From NCBI GenBank assembly GCA_016463385.1, contig JAEMRL010000049.1, positions 1 to 10,421 on the forward strand: a DNA stretch of 10,421 nt. Direction: 5' to 3'. The stretch comes from Thermoleophilia bacterium (GTDB taxonomy: Bacteria; Actinomycetota; Thermoleophilia; Miltoncostaeales; Miltoncostaeaceae). The position numbers were made by a program, and so were the translations under genes. This document shows positions 6,921 to 10,421 of the stretch, one piece after another (the stretch's first letter is position 1; every line of letters begins with the position of its first letter). Below the pieces are notes generated by a model, which worked only from the letters and a program-made list of their open reading frames with translations, was not told where the DNA came from and did no database searches.

Positions 6921-8108
6921 TCACGCCCCCGGCCGGGCGAGCGGCCGCAGCACGAGCCAGCCCATCAGCGGGCAGAGCGCGGCCAGCCCGAAGGCGGCCG
7001 GCCACGAGGTGAGCCCGACCGCCGCCCCGAAGGCCGGCGGCGCCACGGCCACCGCGACGAAGAGGATCGTGTTCTGCAGCCCGAGGGCCGTGCCGACCCG
7101 CTCGGGGCCGGCCATCTCGGCGGCCGCGGCGAACGAGACGCCGTTGCCGGCCATCGTGATCACCCCGGCGGCGATCAGCGCGGCGGCCGCCGGCGCGTCG
7201 GGCGCCCCGAGCAGCGCGGCGGCCAGGGCGAGGGTGATCGCGCCCGAGAGCGCCAGCAGCCTCAGGGGACGGATGCGGCTGCCCACCCGGTCCGACCAGA
7301 TGCCCGCCGCCACGCGCGACACCGCGCCGCCGATCTGCACGGCGCCGAGGGCGAGGGCGGCGGCGCCCACCGACCAGCCCCGCTCCTCGTGCAGATAGAG
7401 CGCGGTGAAGCTGAGCAGCGAGAGCTGGGCCAGCACGACGCTCGCCGTGCCGAGCGAGAGGCGCCAGATGGCGGGGTCGCGGAGAGGGCCCGCGGTCGGC
7501 GGGGGCTCGTCGAGGTGGGCCGCCGGGGCCGCGGGCCCCGCCCGGCGCAGGCCGATCGCCGCCGCGAGGGCGCCGACCAGCAGGGCCCCCGAGAGGGCGA
7601 GGAGCGCGTCCCCCACGTCGCCGCGGTCCGCGATGAAGGGGAGAGTGACGGCCGCCAGCGCGCCACCCAGAGGTGTCGACATGTGGCGCAGCCCGAGCGC
7701 GAAACCGCGCTGGGAGGCGTCGAACCAGGCCACCACCGCCCGTCCGCTCGCGGCGTTGGCGCTCGAGCCGAACGCCCCGGCAGCGACCAGGCACGCCCCG
7801 AGGGCCTCCGCCGACCCCGCCCGCGAGGCCAGCGCCAGGGCCAGGGCGGCGCCGGTGAGGCCGATCCCGATCACGGCCCGCTCGCCGATGCGGTCGGCGA
7901 GGGCCCCCCAGGCGAGCAGGGTGACGATGATGCCGACGGTGGACGCCGCCAGGAGCGCCCCCGTGGCCGCGAGCGACAGGGAGTACTCGTCGCGCAGCTG
8001 GGGCGCGACCGCGGGGAGCCCGAGCTGGAGGGCCGAGATGCTGGCCTGGGCCGTCATACCGACGGCCAGCACCGCCCAGCGGTACCGCGGCGCCGCCGTC
8101 GAGGTCAG
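6921..8108 (-). CDS. MFS transporter, apparently initiated at CTG
   Basis: A 395-residue major facilitator superfamily permease with about 12 hydrophobic helices in two halves joined by a Pro/Ala-rich loop (about 189-212). Motif A is present after TM2 (GALADRIGER, residues 68-77) and its counterpart is in the second half (GIWSDRVGSR, 269-278). The substrate cannot be read from sequence. The first TM begins right after a short basic N-terminus (TSTAAPRYRW), which is typical MFS, but the only start-like codon in front of it is CTG at 8106-8108. That codon overlaps the peptidase TGA as CTGA. The nearest ATG (8055-8057) and GTG (8070-8072) lie inside TM1 and would delete part of it. The gene is therefore probably co-translated with the upstream S9 peptidase. 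Base style is like its neighbours. Whether CTG is truly the start, or a base error hides an ATG/GTG, cannot be settled here. Confidence 0.9.
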   Translation of the reverse strand: MTSTAAPRYRWAVLAVGMTAQASISALQLGLPAVAPQLRDEYSLSLAATGALLAASTVGIIVTLLAWGALADRIGERAVIGIGLTGAALALALASRAGSAEALGACLVAAGAFGSSANAASGRAVVAWFDASQRGFALGLRHMSTPLGGALAAVTLPFIADRGDVGDALLALSGALLVGALAAAIGLRRAGPAAPAAHLDEPPPTAGPLRDPAIWRLSLGTASVVLAQLSLLSFTALYLHEERGWSVGAAALALGAVQIGGAVSRVAAGIWSDRVGSRIRPLRLLALSGAITLALAAALLGAPDAPAAAALIAAGVITMAGNGVSFAAAAEMAGPERVGTALGLQNTILFVAVAVAPPAFGAAVGLTSWPAAFGLAALCPLMGWLVLRPLARPGA

Positions 8109-9943
8109 CCGGTCCGTCCGCCGAGGTGCTTCGCGAAGAAGCGCTCGATGGCCCCGTAGGCGTCCATCCGGTTCTCGGGCTTCACGAACCCGTGACCCTC
8201 GTCGTCCTTGACCATGTACTCCACCTCGACGCCCCGCGCGCGCAGGGCCGCGACGATCTGGTCCGACTCGGCCTTGGTGACGCGCGGGTCGTTGGCGCCC
8301 TGGATCACCAGGAGCGGCGCCGTGATCGCGTCGACGCGGTTGAGGGGCGAGCGGGCCTCGAGGTCGGCCAGCTGGGCGGGGTCGTCGGGGTCGCCCACGT
8401 AGCGGAACCAGGTGCTCGCCAGCAGGGGGCGCCAGTAGGCCGGGAAGGAGCGGACCAGCGTGACCAGGCTCGACGGGCCGACCACGCTCACGGCGGCCGC
8501 GAACACGTCGGGCGTGAAGCTGGCGCCGACGAGCGCCGCGTACCCGCCGTACGAGCCGCCGTAGATGCCGATGCGCGAGCGGTCGGCGATGCCCTCGGAG
8601 ACCAGCCACTCGACGCCGTCGATCAGGTCGTCGTGCATCTTCCCGGCGAACTCGCGCTCGGCGGCGTGCGTGAAGGCCTTGCCGAAGCCCGTCGAGCCCC
8701 GGTAGTTGACCTGCAGCACGGCGTAGCCGCGGTTGGCGAGCATCTGCGCCTGCGGCTCGTAGCCCCAGGCGTCGCGCGACCAGGGCCCGCCGTGGACGAT
8801 CAGTACCGCCGGGAGATCGCGCGGGGGGACGTCGAGCGGCAGGGTCAGGTAGCTGTGGAGCGGGAGGCCGTCGCGCGAGGTGATCACCACCGGCGCCATC
8901 GGGGCCAGGGTCGCCGGGTCGAGCCACGGCCGCGAGCGGTAGAGCAGCTCGGCCTCGCCGGTCGTGCGGTCGTAGAGGAAGGTCGCGCCCGGGTCGCGGT
9001 CGTCGTCGAACGCGACGATCCAGCGGGTCTCCTCGGCGTCCTGCCCGGTGATCCGGGGGTCGCCGGGGTGCAGGGCGCGCACCGCCTCCCAGTCGCGGGC
9101 GAGGCGCTCGTCGAAGGCGTGCAGCACCACGCGGTCGCGCAGGTAGACGGCGCCGAGAAGCTGGCCGGTACGGTCGCTGATCATCGGCCCGGCGAGGTCG
9201 ACCTCGTCGTCGCGGTCGATCTCGCGCTCGGAGCCGTCGGCCGGATCGAGCTCCACCAGGCGCAGCAGGTCGCTGCCGCGCGCGCTGCCCACCCACAGCC
9301 GGCCGCCGTCGGGGGTGAAGGCGTAGGGCTGGCCACCGTCCTCGTTGGCGAACTCCGCCACCACGCGCAGGTCGCCCGCCTCGTCGTCGCGCACCAGCAG
9401 CTCGTAGTCGCCGGCCGGCGTCTGGGCGTAGGCCGCGCGCAGGCGCCCCTGCCGGTCGGCCTGCCAGCCGAGGATGTTGCCGGGATTGCGGCCGATCAGC
9501 TCCAGACGGCCCGTGGCGAGCGTGAGGCGGTAGGCGTCGAAGAGCGAGCGGTCGCGCAGGTTCATCGACACCAGCACCTGCCGCGGCGTCGCGCGGGGCG
9601 CGGCGATCAGGCCGGCGCGGACGCCCGGGAAGGGGGTCAGGTCGCGCGCGCGGCCCTCGCCGGAGGCGTCGATCGACCAGAGGTGGTGATTCTCGTCGCC
9701 ACCGGTGTCCTGCATGTAGAGGATGCGCCGCGAGTCGCGCGACCACAGGTACGAGCGGATGCCGCGGTCCCGGTCGTCGGTCACCGGCACCGGATCGCCG
9801 CCATCGACGTCGCGCACCCAGACGTTCAGCACCCCGTCGCGGGGCGCCAGCCACGACAGGCGCAGGCCGTCGGGGGACAGGCGCGCCAGGGCGCGCTCGG
9901 GGTTGTCGAAGAAGTGGCCGAGCGGGATCAGGGGCGGCGGCAT
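8105..9943 (-). CDS. S9 family serine peptidase (prolyl oligopeptidase / acylaminoacyl peptidase type)
   Basis: A 612-residue cytoplasmic peptidase with no signal peptide. Residues about 15-345 form repeated beta-rich segments with SPDG, SRDS and TPDGG turns, a WD40/propeller-like gate that restricts access to short peptides. Residues about 350-612 are the alpha/beta-hydrolase domain: oxyanion-site HGGP (384-387), nucleophile Ser464 in GGSYGG, Asp552 in the QGANDPRV segment, and His584 in DEGHGF. The whole catalytic triad is intact. Such enzymes cleave or trim oligopeptides or N-acylated peptides; exact specificity is not visible. The start was taken as the ATG at 9943, because further upstream the open frame runs antisense to the divergent kinase gene. 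There is no Shine-Dalgarno sequence in front, so the message may be leaderless or short-leadered. It overlaps the downstream MFS gene (CTGA), suggesting a peptidase-transporter operon. Confidence 0.93.
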   Translation of the reverse strand: MPPPLIPLGHFFDNPERALARLSPDGLRLSWLAPRDGVLNVWVRDVDGGDPVPVTDDRDRGIRSYLWSRDSRRILYMQDTGGDENHHLWSIDASGEGRARDLTPFPGVRAGLIAAPRATPRQVLVSMNLRDRSLFDAYRLTLATGRLELIGRNPGNILGWQADRQGRLRAAYAQTPAGDYELLVRDDEAGDLRVVAEFANEDGGQPYAFTPDGGRLWVGSARGSDLLRLVELDPADGSEREIDRDDEVDLAGPMISDRTGQLLGAVYLRDRVVLHAFDERLARDWEAVRALHPGDPRITGQDAEETRWIVAFDDDRDPGATFLYDRTTGEAELLYRSRPWLDPATLAPMAPVVITSRDGLPLHSYLTLPLDVPPRDLPAVLIVHGGPWSRDAWGYEPQAQMLANRGYAVLQVNYRGSTGFGKAFTHAAEREFAGKMHDDLIDGVEWLVSEGIADRSRIGIYGGSYGGYAALVGASFTPDVFAAAVSVVGPSSLVTLVRSFPAYWRPLLASTWFRYVGDPDDPAQLADLEARSPLNRVDAITAPLLVIQGANDPRVTKAESDQIVAALRARGVEVEYMVKDDEGHGFVKPENRMDAYGAIERFFAKHLGGRTG

Positions 9944-10009
9944 CGCTGGGCATGGTGGCAGGTCGGGGCGGCCGGTGGCCGGGAACGCCGCTGCTAGGGT
10001 CGGCGCGGG
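9944..10009. promoter_or_regulatory. divergent intergenic promoter region (S9 peptidase / kinase-like gene)
   Basis: A 66-bp gap between divergent starts must hold both promoters. For the rightward gene, TAGGGT at 9995-10000 is a good actinobacterial -10 only 9 nt before the ATG at 10010, a spacing expected for a leaderless or nearly leaderless transcript. An inverted repeat CGGCC (9969-9973), GGT, GGCCG (9977-9981) lies where the -35 would be. No clear -10 was found for the leftward gene. Confidence 0.45.
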
Positions 10010-10421
10010 ATGAGCGACGGCGCCGGGCGAGAGATCGAGGGCTACCGGATCGACGCCGAGATCGGCCGCGGTGCGCGGGCGGTCGTCCATCGCGCCACCC
10101 AGCTGGCCCGCCAGCGGACGGTCGCCCTGAAGGTGCTGCCCGCCGACGCCGCCGAGCGCGCGCGGCTCGTGCGCGCGGGCGCTGGGGCGACGGGCATCGA
10201 CCACCCCCACGTGCTGCCCGTCTACGCGGTGGGCGAGGCCGGCGACCGGGCCTTCATCGCGATGAAGCTGGTCGACGGGTCCACGCTCGAGGAGCTGGTC
10301 CGCGCTCCCGGAGGCATCGAGGCACGGCGGGCGCTCGCGATCCTGCGTCAGGTCGCCGACGCGCTCGACCATCTCGCCGCGCGCGGGGCGCCTCACGGCG
10401 ACGTGAGGGCGGGCGCCGTGC
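10010..10421 (+). CDS. Ser/Thr protein kinase-like protein, N-terminal part, probable pseudokinase (3' end outside window)
   Basis: 137 residues of a Hanks-type kinase fold are visible before the window ends. The glycine loop is Gly19-Arg-Gly21-Ala-Arg-Ala24-Val, with the third Gly changed to Ala. The ATP-binding Lys41 is kept in VALKVL. The segment HPHVLPVYAVGE (65-76) and the hinge-like AMKLVDGSTLEEL match bacterial PknB-type kinases. However, the alpha-C Glu position aligns with Ala56, and the catalytic loop reads His-Gly-Asp131-Val-Arg-Ala-Gly-Ala. There the Lys of HRDxKxxN is Arg and the metal-binding Asn is Ala; HGD in place of HRD is tolerated in many bacterial kinases. Taken together, weak or absent phosphotransfer is likely, so a scaffold or sensor role is possible. 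Start: ATG at 10010 with TAGGGT 9 nt upstream and no good ribosome site. It is divergent from the S9 peptidase. The activation loop, DFG motif and any PASTA or TM region are off the edge. Confidence 0.85.
   Translation, partial: MSDGAGREIEGYRIDAEIGRGARAVVHRATQLARQRTVALKVLPADAAERARLVRAGAGATGIDHPHVLPVYAVGEAGDRAFIAMKLVDGSTLEELVRAPGGIEARRALAILRQVADALDHLAARGAPHGDVRAGAV

Noticed and set aside
8055..8072. GTG at 8072 or ATG at 8057 as the MFS start.
   Set aside because: Both fall inside the first membrane helix and would remove the basic N-terminus and part of TM1.
8109..9953. The open frame running upstream of the MFS gene to an ATG at 9953, which would make a 1010-residue fusion.
   Set aside because: The upstream part is a Pro/Arg/Ala-rich out-of-frame reading of the peptidase gene. 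Only the part from 8108 downward looks like a protein.
8126..9997. A 623-codon plus-strand open frame opposite the S9 peptidase.
   Set aside because: The Val/Gly/Arg-rich translation has no domain; the minus strand encodes an intact catalytic peptidase.
9944..10396. Upstream extension of the S9 peptidase frame to 10396.
   Set aside because: It runs antisense to the kinase-like gene, whose motifs are clear; peptidase-like sequence begins at the ATG at 9943.
1..10421. CRISPR arrays, tRNA/rRNA genes, insertion sequences, att sites.
   Set aside because: None was visible: no regularly spaced repeats, no transposase or integrase motifs, and no RNA gene signatures were noticed.

Overview
This is a very GC-rich, densely packed bacterial chromosomal segment. 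Base composition, GTG/CTG starts, a TANNNT-type -10 box placed right in front of a start codon, a Hanks-type kinase-like gene and heavy use of 4-nt stop/start overlaps suggest a high-GC Actinomycetota, possibly a deep-branching class such as Thermoleophilia. That placement is an inference from style, not from a marker gene. No tRNA, rRNA, CRISPR, IS element or phage gene was seen, and there is no gene-free stretch longer than about 105 bp.

Layout, left to right: (1) 1-2504, plus strand: the 3' part of an SbcC/Rad50-type DNA-repair ATPase (zinc hook, signature motif, Walker B), overlapping by ATGA a small four-helix membrane protein of unknown function. (2) 2501-4876, minus strand: a two-TM sensor with PAS, GGDEF and EAL domains (c-di-GMP turnover); its stop codon shares the palindrome CTAG with the stop of the membrane-protein gene. 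(3) 4980-6832, minus strand: a two-gene operon of a class III-like zinc alcohol dehydrogenase followed, again through ATGA, by a glyoxalase II-like metallo-beta-lactamase-fold hydrolase. This looks like a thiol-dependent formaldehyde/aldehyde oxidation and thioester hydrolysis module. (4) 6921-9943, minus strand: a cytoplasmic S9 (prolyl oligopeptidase/acylaminoacyl peptidase) serine peptidase, followed by an MFS transporter that seems to start at a CTG inside a CTGA overlap. (5) 10010-10421, plus strand, divergent from the peptidase: the N-terminal part of a Ser/Thr kinase-like protein with several degraded catalytic positions (a probable pseudokinase), cut by the window edge.

The strongest items for a second look are the degenerate kinase, the apparent CTG start, and the ADH/MBL coupled pair. 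I do not see a clear new defence or mobile system; the region reads as housekeeping plus signalling and metabolism.
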